DNA from: JBGSMX01 sp963790405
Lineage (GTDB): Bacteria; Actinomycetota; Coriobacteriia; Anaerosomatales; JAGXFU01
Direction: 5' to 3'
NCBI GenBank assembly: GCA_963790405.1
Contig: CAWBOJ010000002.1
Coordinates: 296,275-360,274 of the forward strand
Length of the DNA: 64,000 nt
The translations under genes were made by a program, and so were the position numbers. The notes below the pieces were generated by a model. It saw nothing but the letters and a program-made list of their open reading frames with translations, did not search any database and was not told the origin of the DNA. Every line of letters begins with the position of its first letter. Position 1 is the first letter of the stretch. This document shows, piece by piece, positions 9,597 through 20,037 of this stretch.

Positions 9597-10282
9597 GTTT
9601 CGCCGGCGAAGATCCGGGCGAATTCGTGAGCGATCGTGGCGCAGAGAGCGCCTCCGCATCCGCGTACGGGCACGGCTCCGGCAACGGCCGTCGTCAGAAA
9701 CAGCTCGTCGGCTTGCACGACGTCTGTGGCCACCAGCCCACACTCGTGAGCAATGATGCCGCGCCTCTCGGCGATCTCGAACACTACGCAACGTGACACA
9801 CCGGCTAGCGCCGGAGGTGAGGGCGGTGTGTGCAGCTGGCCGTCGACCACGAGCCAAACCGTCGCCTGCGAGCCATCGATGACCATCCCGTGACTGTCTA
9901 CGAGGATGGCGACATCCGCACCTTCCGCCTGCGCCTGGCGCAAAGCGACGTCCCAAAACGAGCGGTCCGCAGGCTTGGCCGCACCAGGCGGCAGCTGAGG
10001 GACATCCGTTTCGACCAGCGCGATGGTCGGACCGCCGGGCACCTGGATCGTCGAGGGACGGTCGGTGACTTCTGAGCTCGCAGCGCCATCGGTGGCGACC
10101 AGCAACGTCATCCGCCCGTACGGCTCCGACCACGCGGCCGCAGCGCGCATCGCCTCGCCGCGTGCAGCCTGAAGCGTGGTGGCATCGCACCCCCCGGCCT
10201 CGAGGCGCGCGAGGTGCAAGTCGAGCAGCGGGATACGCCCGTTCTGCACGCGAATGGTCTCGCGAAGCGCTTGGCTGAGCAT
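9593..10282 (-). CDS. pabC: Aminodeoxychorismate lyase (class IV aminotransferase fold)
   Basis: This PLP enzyme cleaves 4-amino-4-deoxychorismate to 4-aminobenzoate and pyruvate. The N-terminal ETIRVQNGRIPLLDLHLARL is the family signature. The lysine of KPADRSFWDVAL aligns with the PLP lysine of the KTTDR-type motif in fused PabBC proteins. The C-terminal ADELFLTTAVAGAVPV matches the family's (S/T)-x-x-x-G-x-x-P-V loop. The start at 10282 gives 229 residues, slightly short; no strong ribosome site is visible. It lies 17 bases after purH and overlaps pabB, so folate and purine genes share this run. Confidence 0.8.
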   Translation of the reverse strand: MLSQALRETIRVQNGRIPLLDLHLARLEAGGCDATTLQAARGEAMRAAAAWSEPYGRMTLLVATDGAASSEVTDRPSTIQVPGGPTIALVETDVPQLPPGAAKPADRSFWDVALRQAQAEGADVAILVDSHGMVIDGSQATVWLVVDGQLHTPPSPPALAGVSRCVVFEIAERRGIIAHECGLVATDVVQADELFLTTAVAGAVPVRGCGGALCATIAHEFARIFAGET

Positions 10283-10298
10283 CTGGGTCGGCCCCGGC

Positions 10299-11861
10299 CT
10301 AGTGGCGGAAATGCCGGTGCCCGGTGAAGACCATCGCGACGCCAAGCTCGTCGGCTTTGTCGATGACCTCCTGGTCGCGTACCGAGCCGCCCGGCTGAAT
10401 AACAGCGGTCACACCCGCGGCAGCACACACCTCGAGCGAGTCCGGGAACGGCATGAACGCATCGGAGGCGGCCACGGCCCCGACGGCCTTCTCGCCTGCC
10501 TTCTCGACCGCGATCTTCGCCGAGTCCACGCGGCTCATCTGCCCCGCGCCAACACCCACGCTCGCGAAGTCCTTGCACAGCAGGATGCAGTTGGACTTCA
10601 CCGTGCGCGCCGCGCGCCATGAGAAGACGAGCTGCTCCATCTCGGCTTCGGTGGGCTGGCGCTTCGTAGGCACCGTGAAGGTCGCGGGATCCTCGGCGAC
10701 CGTATCCGATCTCTGCACGAGCATTCCGCCCTCGACCGCACGCGACTCGTAGTGCCCGCCGACAGGGTTCATGCCACCGGTCTTGAGCACGCGCAGGTTC
10801 TCTTTGGCGGTCAGAAGCTCGAGCGCATCCGTGTCATAGTCGGGCGCTATCATCACCTCAACGAACTGACCGTTGTCGTATATCGCCTGGATCACATCGG
10901 CCGTCACAGTCGTGTTGAACGCCAGCACGCCACCAAACGCCGAGATGGGGTCGGAGGCATGTGCACGCTGGTAGGCGGTGACGACATCATCGGCAATGGC
11001 AGTGCCGGCGGGATTGGTGTGCTTCACGATCACGCACGCGGGACCCTCGGTGAACTCGCGCACGGCACTCCACGCGGAGTCGGTGTCGAGGATGTTGTTG
11101 TAGCTCAGCGCCTTGCCCTGCAGCTGCTCGGCACGAGCAAGGGTGTTGTCCTTGGCATCCATAAACCGGTAGAACGCAGCGGCCTGATGTGGATTCTCGC
11201 CGTAGCGTAGGTCCTGCGCCTTCTCAAGCCGGAAGCGCACCTCCGGCGGGAAGGGCGTCTCGCGATAGCCGGACAGGTACATCCAGATCGCGCTGTCGTA
11301 TGCCGAGGTAAGGCGGAAGACCTCGGTCGCGTAGGCCTTGCGAGTCTCGCGGGTAGTGCCGCCATCATTGGCGCGCAGCTCGTCGAGCACCGAGTCGTAG
11401 CACTCCGGATCGGTGATCACGGCGACCGAGTCGAAGTTCTTGGCAGCGGAACGAAGCATGCTCGGCCCACCGATGTCGATGTTCTCGATGGCCTCTTCGA
11501 GTGTCACGCCTTCGCGCGCAATGGTCTGCTCGAAGGCGTAGAGATTCACGACCACCATGTCGATCATGCCGATGCCGTGCTCGGCAGCTTGGGCCATATG
11601 CGACTCATCATCGCGTCGAGCGAGCAGACCGCCGTGCACCTTCGGATGCAGCGTCTTGACGCGGCCGTCCATCATTTCGGGAAAACCCGTCAGGTCATCG
11701 ATCGGTCGTACGGCGATTCCCGCCTCTGCAAGGACTTTGGCCGTGCCTCCCGTGGAGACGATCTCGACACCGAACTCCCCGGCAAGCGATCTGACGAAAT
11801 CGACGATGCCCGTCTTGTCCGTGACCGAAACGAGCGCGCGCTTGACCTTGACCTGGTCCAT
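10299..11861 (-). CDS. purH: Bifunctional AICAR formyltransferase/IMP cyclohydrolase
   Basis: PurH performs the last two steps to IMP, using 10-formyl-tetrahydrofolate. The N-terminal cyclohydrolase domain (MGS-like) shows VSVTDKTGI, VSTGGTAKVL and DGRVKTLHPKVHGG. The C-terminal transformylase domain shows LRYGENPHQAAAFY, VIVKHTNPAG, HASDPISAFGG and SDAFMPFPD. At 520 residues it is full length. The ATG at 11861 follows a GGAGAGGGGCCC ribosome site, so a longer in-frame extension upstream is ignored. The folate genes pabB and pabC lie downstream, metabolically fitting because the enzyme uses a folate cofactor. Confidence 0.96.
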   Translation of the reverse strand: MDQVKVKRALVSVTDKTGIVDFVRSLAGEFGVEIVSTGGTAKVLAEAGIAVRPIDDLTGFPEMMDGRVKTLHPKVHGGLLARRDDESHMAQAAEHGIGMIDMVVVNLYAFEQTIAREGVTLEEAIENIDIGGPSMLRSAAKNFDSVAVITDPECYDSVLDELRANDGGTTRETRKAYATEVFRLTSAYDSAIWMYLSGYRETPFPPEVRFRLEKAQDLRYGENPHQAAAFYRFMDAKDNTLARAEQLQGKALSYNNILDTDSAWSAVREFTEGPACVIVKHTNPAGTAIADDVVTAYQRAHASDPISAFGGVLAFNTTVTADVIQAIYDNGQFVEVMIAPDYDTDALELLTAKENLRVLKTGGMNPVGGHYESRAVEGGMLVQRSDTVAEDPATFTVPTKRQPTEAEMEQLVFSWRAARTVKSNCILLCKDFASVGVGAGQMSRVDSAKIAVEKAGEKAVGAVAASDAFMPFPDSLEVCAAAGVTAVIQPGGSVRDQEVIDKADELGVAMVFTGHRHFRH

Positions 11862-12012
11862 GGGCCCCTCTCCTCGACGTGCCGAACCGAACGGCGCTAG
11901 GCGTGCGCCCGGTGCTGACGATGTGCAACCCGATTGTAACGGCTTGCGCGGCAGAGCACAGGGGCGATTCGCGACGGCGCCACAAGATTCGGCACGTCTC
12001 GGAGGGGACGGC

Positions 12013-12441
12013 TCACATGAAGCAGTAGCCTTCGGCCAGGGCGACGAACTCCGAAGAAGCCGCAACCGAGCGGCGTACGAGCCGCGACTGCGTGTCCGGC
12101 AGAATCGGGTCCAGTGGCATCATGTTGCGCAGAATGCGGGCGCGTTCGAAGATGCTGTCGACCATCGGCTCGCTGAACATCTCGCGCACGACCCGCTGAA
12201 CGATCTCGAGATCGTAGTCGCATGCGGGTTCAAGATCCTCGCGCAGCAATACAGCGTGTAGTCCGACGACGAATGCCTGGCGAAGCTGGTCGTCGGTTTC
12301 TCTCCAGTCGTTGCACAAGTACGCTGCACGCGCTGCGATAACTCGCTCCCATGCCTTCTTGATGCGATCCAGTGACCGGTCTCGTCCACCGTAGTCGACT
12401 GACCGCACGAAGCCATCGTTAAGCCAGGGTTCCCAATCCAT
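12013..12441 (-). CDS. Conserved-looking soluble protein of unknown function, 142 residues
   Basis: I do not recognise this protein. It is mostly helical by composition and acidic at the N-terminus, with no membrane segment. Distinct stretches are KKAWERVIAARAAYLCNDW and FERARILRNMMPLDPILPD. A strong AAAGGGGG ribosome site lies six bases before the ATG, and codon use matches the neighbours, so it is probably real. It sits between purN and purH on the same strand with gaps of 115 and 151 bases, and I see no purine-related motif. Confidence 0.6.
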   Translation of the reverse strand: MDWEPWLNDGFVRSVDYGGRDRSLDRIKKAWERVIAARAAYLCNDWRETDDQLRQAFVVGLHAVLLREDLEPACDYDLEIVQRVVREMFSEPMVDSIFERARILRNMMPLDPILPDTQSRLVRRSVAASSEFVALAEGYCFM

Positions 12442-12556
12442 GACGCGCCCCCTTTGGTGTCTTCGGTTCCGTCCGGGCGAACGGCAAACACCATGGTGAC
12501 GCGCGGGTCTTACCAGACTCTTACCCCCAAGAAACCCGCAAAGCGGCAGCGACTAT

Positions 12557-13177
12557 CTACCTGGCTTCGATACGGGCTTTGCGTCCATCCAATCGCACGC
12601 GCCCGCTCACCAACAGCTGCAGCGTCTCGGGGTAGAGACGGTGCTCCACCTCGTGAATCTTGCCTTCGAGGCTCTCGACCGTGTCGTCTTCTTCGATGCG
12701 TACGACTTCTTGAGCGATGATCGGCCCCTCATCGAAGGTCTCGTTCGCGAAATGGACCGTCACGCCGGTAGCCTTGACGCCGTAGTCGAACGCATCGCGA
12801 ATGCCCGCCGGGCCCGCGAATGACGGAAGCAGCGCCGGGTGGATGTTCACCACGCGGTTCGGAAACGCGCTGAGTACCTCTTTGCCCAGAAGCCGCATGT
12901 AGCCGGCCATCACGACGAGATCGACCTCATGTTCTTCGAGCGTGGTACGGATCACGTGGTTGTAATCGGCGAACTGGGTGTACGCGGTGCGGTCGATCCA
13001 GACAGCGGGGATGTGCGCCTTGCGAGCGCGCTCGAGGCCATAAGCCGCCTCGTGGTTCGAAATGACGACCGCAACATCGGCGTCCAGGCTGCCGTCCCGG
13101 CTGGCGTCGATGATGGCTTGCAGATTAGTCCCGCTACCAGATATGAGGACGCCGAGGCGAGCTCGCTTCTCAGCCAT
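12557..13177 (-). CDS. purN: Phosphoribosylglycinamide formyltransferase
   Basis: PurN formylates GAR with 10-formyl-tetrahydrofolate in purine synthesis. The N-terminal VLISGSGTNLQAIID binds substrate. The catalytic Asn/His region is VVNIHPALLPSF, and the catalytic Asp lies in VTVHFANETFDEGPIIAQ. Although SFAGPAG replaces the usual SFxGxxA, the catalytic residues remain. At 206 residues it is normal. The ATG lies inside the end of purM (8-base overlap), so the two are coupled. Confidence 0.95.
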   Translation of the reverse strand: MAEKRARLGVLISGSGTNLQAIIDASRDGSLDADVAVVISNHEAAYGLERARKAHIPAVWIDRTAYTQFADYNHVIRTTLEEHEVDLVVMAGYMRLLGKEVLSAFPNRVVNIHPALLPSFAGPAGIRDAFDYGVKATGVTVHFANETFDEGPIIAQEVVRIEEDDTVESLEGKIHEVEHRLYPETLQLLVSGRVRLDGRKARIEAR

Positions 13178-14228
13178 ACACGACCACCCCGCTCCCCTCG
13201 ACGATCTCGCCGATCTCGAACACGATCTCGCCACTGGCGCGCAGTGTCGCTGCGGCCGCGGGCGCGACGGTCCGGTCGAGTACGAGAGCGTAGCCGATGC
13301 CCATGTTGAACGTCTTGTGCAGTTCCTCGGCGGGAAGTGATGTCTCCTCGGCAAGGATCTCGAAGATGCGCGGCACCTTCCACGAGCGCGACACGATGTG
13401 CGCGTCGCACGTCTCGGGCAACACACGATCGAGGTTTTCCGTGATGCCGCCACCCGTGATGTGCGCCATCGCCTTGATGGGCGTTCCGGATGCCAGCAAG
13501 TCGAGCACCGAGCGTACGTAGATGCGAGTTGGCGTCATGAGCACGTCGGCAAGGCTCGCACCGCCCAGATCCACGCGCGGCAAGCCGAGCGAGTCCTCAT
13601 GGCCGTCAACGATCGCCCGACGCACGAGCGAGAAACCGTTCGAATGCACCCCGCTCGAAGCGAGACCGAGCACGACGTCGCCAGGGCTCACGTCGCTAGC
13701 ATCAATCATCTTGGGACGGTCGACCACGCCCACACAGAAGCCGGACAAGTCGTAGTCCTCGGGCGCCATGGCGTCAGGATGCTCGGCCATCTCTCCGCCA
13801 ACGAGCGCACAGCCGGCCTGGCGACATCCTTCCGCAATCCCGCCGACGATGGCTTCCACTCGCGCGGTGTCGAGTTTGCCGATCGCGATGTAATCGAGGA
13901 AGAACAGCGGCTCGGCGCCATTGACGAGAATGTCGTTCGCACACATCGCGACCAGGTCGATTCCCACCGTGTCGTGACGGTCGAGCTGCTGGGCGAGCAT
14001 GAGCTTCGTGCCCACCCCGTCGGTACCGCTCACCATGACCGGGTCGTCCATGTCCTTGAACGCGGCTGCCGAGAACATGCCGCCGAACCCGCCGATATCG
14101 CCGAGGACTTCCGGCCGATACGTGGAGCGGACCGCCTCGCGAATGCGACTCACTGCACGCGCACCTTCGGCCGTGTCCACGCCCGCATCGCGGTACGTCA
14201 TAGGTCGCTTGTCTTGATCGTCAGTCAA
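13170..14228 (-). CDS. purM: Phosphoribosylformylglycinamidine cyclo-ligase (AIR synthetase)
   Basis: PurM closes the imidazole ring using ATP. Family marks are MTYRDAGVD near the start, SGTDGVGTKLMLA, DIVLGLASSG-like VLGLASSGVHSNGFSL, MAHITGGGITENLDRVLP and FNMGIGYALV. I chose TTG at 14228 because GGGAGG lies five bases upstream. ATG at 14201, directly before TYRDAGVD, and an upstream ATG at 14243 without a ribosome site are the alternatives. It overlaps purN by eight bases. The gene follows the end of the large subtilase after 125 bases. Confidence 0.95.
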   Translation of the reverse strand: MTDDQDKRPMTYRDAGVDTAEGARAVSRIREAVRSTYRPEVLGDIGGFGGMFSAAAFKDMDDPVMVSGTDGVGTKLMLAQQLDRHDTVGIDLVAMCANDILVNGAEPLFFLDYIAIGKLDTARVEAIVGGIAEGCRQAGCALVGGEMAEHPDAMAPEDYDLSGFCVGVVDRPKMIDASDVSPGDVVLGLASSGVHSNGFSLVRRAIVDGHEDSLGLPRVDLGGASLADVLMTPTRIYVRSVLDLLASGTPIKAMAHITGGGITENLDRVLPETCDAHIVSRSWKVPRIFEILAEETSLPAEELHKTFNMGIGYALVLDRTVAPAAAATLRASGEIVFEIGEIVEGSGVVVYG

Positions 14229-14353
14229 CGAAGCCTCCCGCATCGCGGCGGCCGATACAGCCGCCGTCTGACCTGCCCTCAGGGCGCGTACATCACCTTA
14301 CCACCAGGGTCTGCCACGCACGATATCGTGTCGAGTCGCTGCGACGCCATGCG

Positions 14354-17300
14354 TCAGTTCGGTAGCAGCCCGATGAGCGTCGCTTTCGTCGCGTCAGACA
14401 CGGCTGCAGGCCCTCCAAGAATCCACATCGTGCGGATCTCGTCCGCACGCGCCTCGACCGCCGCGCGCGTGTAGCCCGATACGCTCGTTGGCTTCGTGAG
14501 CAACACGACGCCCCCTTGAGCTCCGACAGCCGCTCCCCCGCCGAGCGCGTCGGCGAAGCCCGTGCCCGTGGCGACTCCCAGATAGCCGAAACTGGCCAGC
14601 TTCTCGGCATTCGCCCAGTTCGCGACGCTCGCCGCAGTCGCGTAGCGATCGACCCCGGCAATGCGGTCGTAGGGCACACCCAGCGCTCCTGCCGCCGCCG
14701 CCGGAATCGCCGACGTGCCGCCAATCACCACGGCGCGGGCAAATCCGCCCGATACGATCACGCCGCTCGTGGAGGAAGGGACGCCTGTTGGTTTGACCAG
14801 CAGCACGGGAGTACGTGTCGCATACGCGATCGGAGCGACCGAAAGCGCGTCTGCATACTCATCGCCGCGCGCGATGAAGACGGTGTCGGGCAGCGGCGAG
14901 GAGCCGCGAATCTTGAGCGTCTGCCGCGCCACGGCGGCTGCGGTCGCATAGCGGTCCTGGCCGAAGATGCGCGGCGTTGCGAAACCAGCCTTGTCGAGTT
15001 GCGACTCCACTGCACTGGACACGGCCGCAGTACCGCCCACGATAACGACGGTCTTGGCGCCCAATCGCGCAAGTTCGCCGCTCGAACCCAGAAGTCCGTC
15101 CGGTAGCGAGTCACTTCGCGTGAGAAGCACCGGCCCGCCATACGCTCCCGCGAGTGCCGAGGCACCCAAAGCGTCGGCGTACTCTTCGCCGGTCGCGAGC
15201 ACGACCGTGCTCGCGCTGCCGGCCGCAAATGCGTTGCGGCTGATGTCGACCGCGGTCGAGTAGCGGTTCGAACCGGCAAGGCGCACGTCGTGAGGCGCAC
15301 CGATGTCGATGATGATGTCGTCCGAGAGCGTCACCGTGTTGAGCGACGCGTCGCGATACTGGACCTTCACGGTAGCGACCCCGTCCGACACGGCCAGTGT
15401 GCGCGAGACCTTCGCCGCATAGGCCACCCACGAGCCGTAGCCCGAGCCCAGGTCGATCCTCATCTGCGTCGCTCCGGTCACTGCCGAGTCGAGCGAGACC
15501 GTGGCCGAGCCTGTGTAGACGGCCCCGCCTGCGATCGCGAACGTGCCCTTCGGCGCGACGGTGTCGACCAGGATCGACGCCTCAGACGGAGGCGCGTACG
15601 TTGGGTCGGCATCGTAGGAGTACGCCGCGTAGTGGCGAGTCGTCTCGGTGTTCGGAGCGAACACGCCGAGCTCCACCTTCGAGGTGGCCATGCCCTGATA
15701 CACAAGGTCGGCAAGCGGATCGATCGCCGACGTCGGCGGTGTCCCGTTGCGAGCCACAACGCGCACGCCGACCAGGTCCAGCGAGGTCGGATTCGTCCAC
15801 GACAGCGCGACGTCGTTGCCGCTGCGGGTCGCCACGAGGTCGGTCACCGGCTCCGGCGCGCCATCGACCGCGATGATCGAGGTCGTCTCGGCCGATGACC
15901 AGTTGCCCGCCACGTCGCGCGCGTATGCCGCGTAGTGCACGAGCGCGTCGGCAGTCAGCCCGTCGTCTACGAATGTCTCGGCGGTCCCCTCGTAGAGCAG
16001 TGTGCCGTCGCCCGGCCCTGTCGGCGCAGTGTTCACCTTGCGGACAAGGCGTGTGCGCAAGAAGTCCGCATCAGCAGGATCGACCCACGTCAGCGTGGCT
16101 CCACCGTCGCCGTCGACGATCGCCGTCAGCGAAGTCGGCGCCGAGGGGGGTGTTGTGTCGACATAGACTGAGTCGGTGGCCGGAGCAGAATACCCGGGCC
16201 CGTCATCAAACGCGTACGCCGAGTAGTAGCGAGTCATGTCGAGACCAGGGGTGAACACGCCGGTGTCCAGGGCCGAAGTCCCCGTGCCCACGTAGACAAC
16301 GTCTGCCAGCGGATCGGTCGCGGACGTAGGTGGCGTGTCGTCGCGGGCTACAACTCGCACTCCCGCGAGGTCCGGCGAAGTCGGATTCATCCACGACAAA
16401 GCAACGTCGTCACCAGCCTGTGTCGCCGAGAACCCGACAACCGGATCCGGTGGAGCGTTCGTTGCCGTGATCGACGTCGTGGCGGCCGCCGACCAGTTGT
16501 TCGCGAGATCGCGCGCATATGCTGCGTAGTACACCAGCGCGCCGTCGGAAAGCCCGCTGTCCGAGGCCGCCTCGCCCGCGCCCTGATACACGGTTGCGCC
16601 ATCGGTAGGCCCGCTCGGCACTGCCCCGATCTTGCGCACGATGCGGGTGTAGGCGAAGTCCGCGTCCGCAGGATCGGCCCACGTGAGCGTCGCCGCACCT
16701 TGGGCTTGCGCCACTGCGGCCAGCGCGGTCGGCGCCGACGGAGGCGTGGCATCCTCAAGATAGAGAAGCCCTGCCGAGGAGACCCACTCGGAGCGCTTTC
16801 CGCCGAACGAAGAACGGATCCGAACCGCACCGTTGTCGCTCGTCTTGTCAGGCACCGTGAACGCAACCTCGGTCGATCCAACCGAGACCGGAATCGCTGC
16901 TGACCAGGCGTAGGTGCTCAGATAGACGTTGTCGAGTCCGAACGCATCCCTACCCTCAGACGTGTCGACGTCCTTGCGGTAGGTCCACGTGACTGTCTTG
17001 GTGCCCGCAGTCAGCCACAGCCGAGCTCCACTCCAGTCGGTGTCCCGGGAGACCAGCCACCTGCGTTGCCCGGCCACGTACACGTCCGCGTAGTCGAACG
17101 TGTCTTCGGAGTCGAGCCAGTAGTCGAACGTGAGCCACGCGCCACCCGTCGGCACCACCACTGAACGGGTCAGGCTGCTTGTCTGACTGTCGGCTATCGC
17201 GCCGCTTCGTGCTCCCCACGAGCCCGTCAGCACGGTGCCGGCCGCCTGGGTGGCGGCCCAGCCAACGTTGCCGCCGCTGGTCCACCCGGTGAGGGAACCT

Positions 17301-19496
17301 TGTTCGAACCCGCCGTTGCTCACTGCATCGGTCGGTGTCCCCACCTGCATCTCATAGGTGGTCCCAACTGCCTCGTCAGCGTGCGGTGCGAACGCCAGCG
17401 TCCGGCTCGTGCGACGCCCAAGGGCATCCCCCTTCACCGGCGCGGTGATCGTCGGCGGTGCCGGGTAGTCGCCCAGTGCCGCGCCGAGGTTCATTCTCCC
17501 CGAGCGCGCGACGTATCCGTTCAGCGAGCTCGGAGTGTCAACGCTATTCCGGATTCGAGTCCATGCGTCTTCGGCGGTGCTCCCCGGAAATGCGGCCATG
17601 GCAAGCGCGATCGCGCCGGTAACATGCGGTGTTGCCATCGACGTGCCACCGATCGAGGCGTAGCCGTTCCAGTCGAACAGCGGCGTGGCTGCCGCATCTG
17701 CAGCCAGTAGATCGTCGCTCCCGCTCGGCCAGTCGTAGTAGTCGAAATCGTCGTAGTCGATGCTGCCCGAGAAGCCCTCGAGCCCGCTCCCCGCTGCACC
17801 CGCGACATCGGGCGTCCAGGACTCGTAGTCGACACAGTAGGCGTGCAGGTAGTTCGCGTACCACGTCGAGGCCTGGCCCATGTAGTCCAGGTCAGTCCCG
17901 ATGTCGCCACCGGCAAGCAGCAGATCTCCGCCACCGTCGAGGTATGTCCCGATCAGCGACCGGTCCGTCGCATCCAAGCTGCCCCGCGTGTAGTTCGCAG
18001 TAGCCCATCCGCCCCGTGAACCACACTACGGTATGCGCCGCGAGCGTCGCAGCCGAGGGACGCGTCTCTCCATGCGCCTCGATGCTGTAGACGTCGATAT
18101 CCGTGTAACCCGCAGCTGTCAGCGCGTCGACATACGCCGAGGAGCGACGGCCAGCAGTCTCGCCGGCGGCCGTCGGGAAACTATCGTCGACCACCAGGAT
18201 CGGAGCGCTGGTGCTCGCCGCAAGCAAGCCCATCGCACCGCCGATCATGCCTCGTCGCGCAGGCACCTGCTCGATGCTCTCAACAGGAAAACCGAAGTAG
18301 GCGACCTTGAACGGCGAATCGTCCACGAACAGCGCCGACGGATACACCGGAATCGTGGACGTGATCTCTGCACCCGGGGCTGCGATGTCGACTATCTGCT
18401 CGTTGTAGTTGGAGAAGCTCGCCAGCACGTCATCGCGGTCGGTCGCCGCAACCGTCACAACGCTCGTCGATTCGAGCGCCGCTGGCCACTCGGGATAGAC
18501 CGCAAGATCGGCACTGCTGTTCGCCGCAGCGCACACGTTGATAACTCCGTGTCGGCGAGCATAGTCAACGGCTTCTGCGAGCATGCCCGAAAACACCGTC
18601 GTGCTCCACGAGTGGTTGATCACGTCGGCGCCGTTGTCAGTTGCGTACACGATGGCGATCGCCCCGTTGGCAACAGAGCCGCTCGACGGGCTGATGAACT
18701 TGCACGACATGATCGAGACATCCCAATTCACGCCCGCCACGCCGACCGCGTTGTCGCCAACGGCACCGATCGTTCCGGAGACGTGCGTACCGTGCTTGTC
18801 GGCCTCGGCATCGTCCCACGGCGTGTTGTCGTCGTTGGCGAAGTCCCACCCGTAGTAGTCGTCGACGTAGCCGTTGCCGTCATCATCGATGCTGTTGTCG
18901 GGAATCTCGCCCGGGTTGTGCCACGCGTTGTCCGCCAGATCCTCGTGCGAGAGGTCGGCACCCGTGTCCACAACCGCCACCACGATGTCCGAGGAGCCCG
19001 TGCTCACATCCCACGCGGTCTCGGCGTCGATATCGGCATCGATCGTGCCTCCGGACTGGCCCGTGTTCTCCATGCCCCACAAGTCGCCGTAGTGCGGATC
19101 ATCGGGGGCCACAGCGAGCTTCGCCGTCGAATCGAACTCGACCTGGCTCACCAGTCCCGATAGCTTGAGACGCGCCATGACCTGCGCACTCCCGGCCGTG
19201 TCGGGCTCGAGCACCGTCCACCCGATCTGAGGCACCTCGCGCTCGACGCGGTATCCCTGAATGCGCCCCCACGCGAGCTTCTGCGCAGCGCTGACCTCGG
19301 GCTTGAACTTCGCGAGTACCCGTGTGTTCTCGGCAGTAAGCGAAAAGGGGGTGCCCTGCCGAGAAACCAGCTCGTGAGAGCGCGTCATCGCCGAGGCCGA
19401 CGCGGGAGTCAGGCCCGCCACGAGCGCCACAACAAGCGCCCAGCATCCCAAGACGCGCACCGCGCGCATAGCGAGTCTGTTGCGGGACTGGTGCAT
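14354..19496 (-). CDS. Giant S8 subtilase with inserted domain, fibronectin-like repeats and three CWB2 repeats (frameshifted)
   Basis: A wall-attached serine protease of about 1,713 residues once one base is dropped from the GGGG at 18012-18015 (restoring WFTGGWATANYTRG). In order: signal peptide; propeptide-like region; catalytic Asp in VVAVVDTGADLSHEDL (near 178); His in KHGTHVSGTIG (near 236); oxyanion Asn in VCAAANSSADLAV; an inserted Rossmann-like segment of about 180 residues; catalytic Ser in GGTSMATPHVTGA (near 620); a beta-sandwich segment; four fibronectin-type-like repeats with paired motifs ATLTWADPADADF and VALSWTNPTSLDL; then three CWB2 repeats (LAGSNRYSTA, FGQDRYATA, IAGVDRYATA). 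The start at 19496 has GGAG seven bases upstream; 19502 is also possible. It splits the purine gene run between purF and purM. Confidence 0.9.
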
Positions 19497-19590
19497 CGGC
19501 ATTCTCCATGTCGCTGTGTGTCGCTCACCTGCAAGCGAGCGGCGTGCCCTACCACGATACCGACCTCGGAAGGCTAACGCGAGGGGCAGT

Positions 19591-20037
19591 TCAGCGAACC
19601 ACGAACGCGGAAAGTGTCGCGACGGCCAGCGACGCGGCTACCGCGATCGAACCCGCGGCAAGCCAGCCGGTGCCATGCGTGACCCGACGGCCGACATACA
19701 CACCCGCCAGCATGGGCGCGACGTATCCGACGAACAGGCCCACAACAGCCCATGCCACGAGCGCTACCGCGATCGCCTCCGGCGTCGATTCACCGAGCTT
19801 GCTGAGCACGAGTTGTCCGTCGTACGCATCACGAGCACGCGCGATAATCCGCATCCCGTCGCCGAGAAGCCAGGCGACGATGAGGATCGAACCGGCCCAC
19901 ACGCGTGCCTCGACCTTCTTCACGCGTGCGATGAGCACAACGGCCGCGGCCGCAGCACCAACCACGGCCGGAATGGGATTGAAAGTCAGGCCGAGCACGA
20001 GGCCGTATACGAGCGCATCCCCTAGACCAGCGGGCAT
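19591..20037 (-). CDS. Membrane protein of unknown function, four to five helices
   Basis: This 148-residue protein is almost wholly hydrophobic, with small loops. The most polar part is ARARDAYDGQLVLSKLGEST in the middle. The ATG follows the purF stop codon with no gap (TAGATG), so it is almost surely translated from the purF message. I do not recognise a family. A transport or envelope role is possible but unsupported. Confidence 0.6.
   Translation of the reverse strand: MPAGLGDALVYGLVLGLTFNPIPAVVGAAAAAVVLIARVKKVEARVWAGSILIVAWLLGDGMRIIARARDAYDGQLVLSKLGESTPEAIAVALVAWAVVGLFVGYVAPMLAGVYVGRRVTHGTGWLAAGSIAVAASLAVATLSAFVVR

Noticed and set aside
16000..18000. Other long antisense frames over purH, purM, the subtilase and purF
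   Set aside because: Each lies across a gene with strong family motifs and shows the Arg/His-rich composition of shadow frames.
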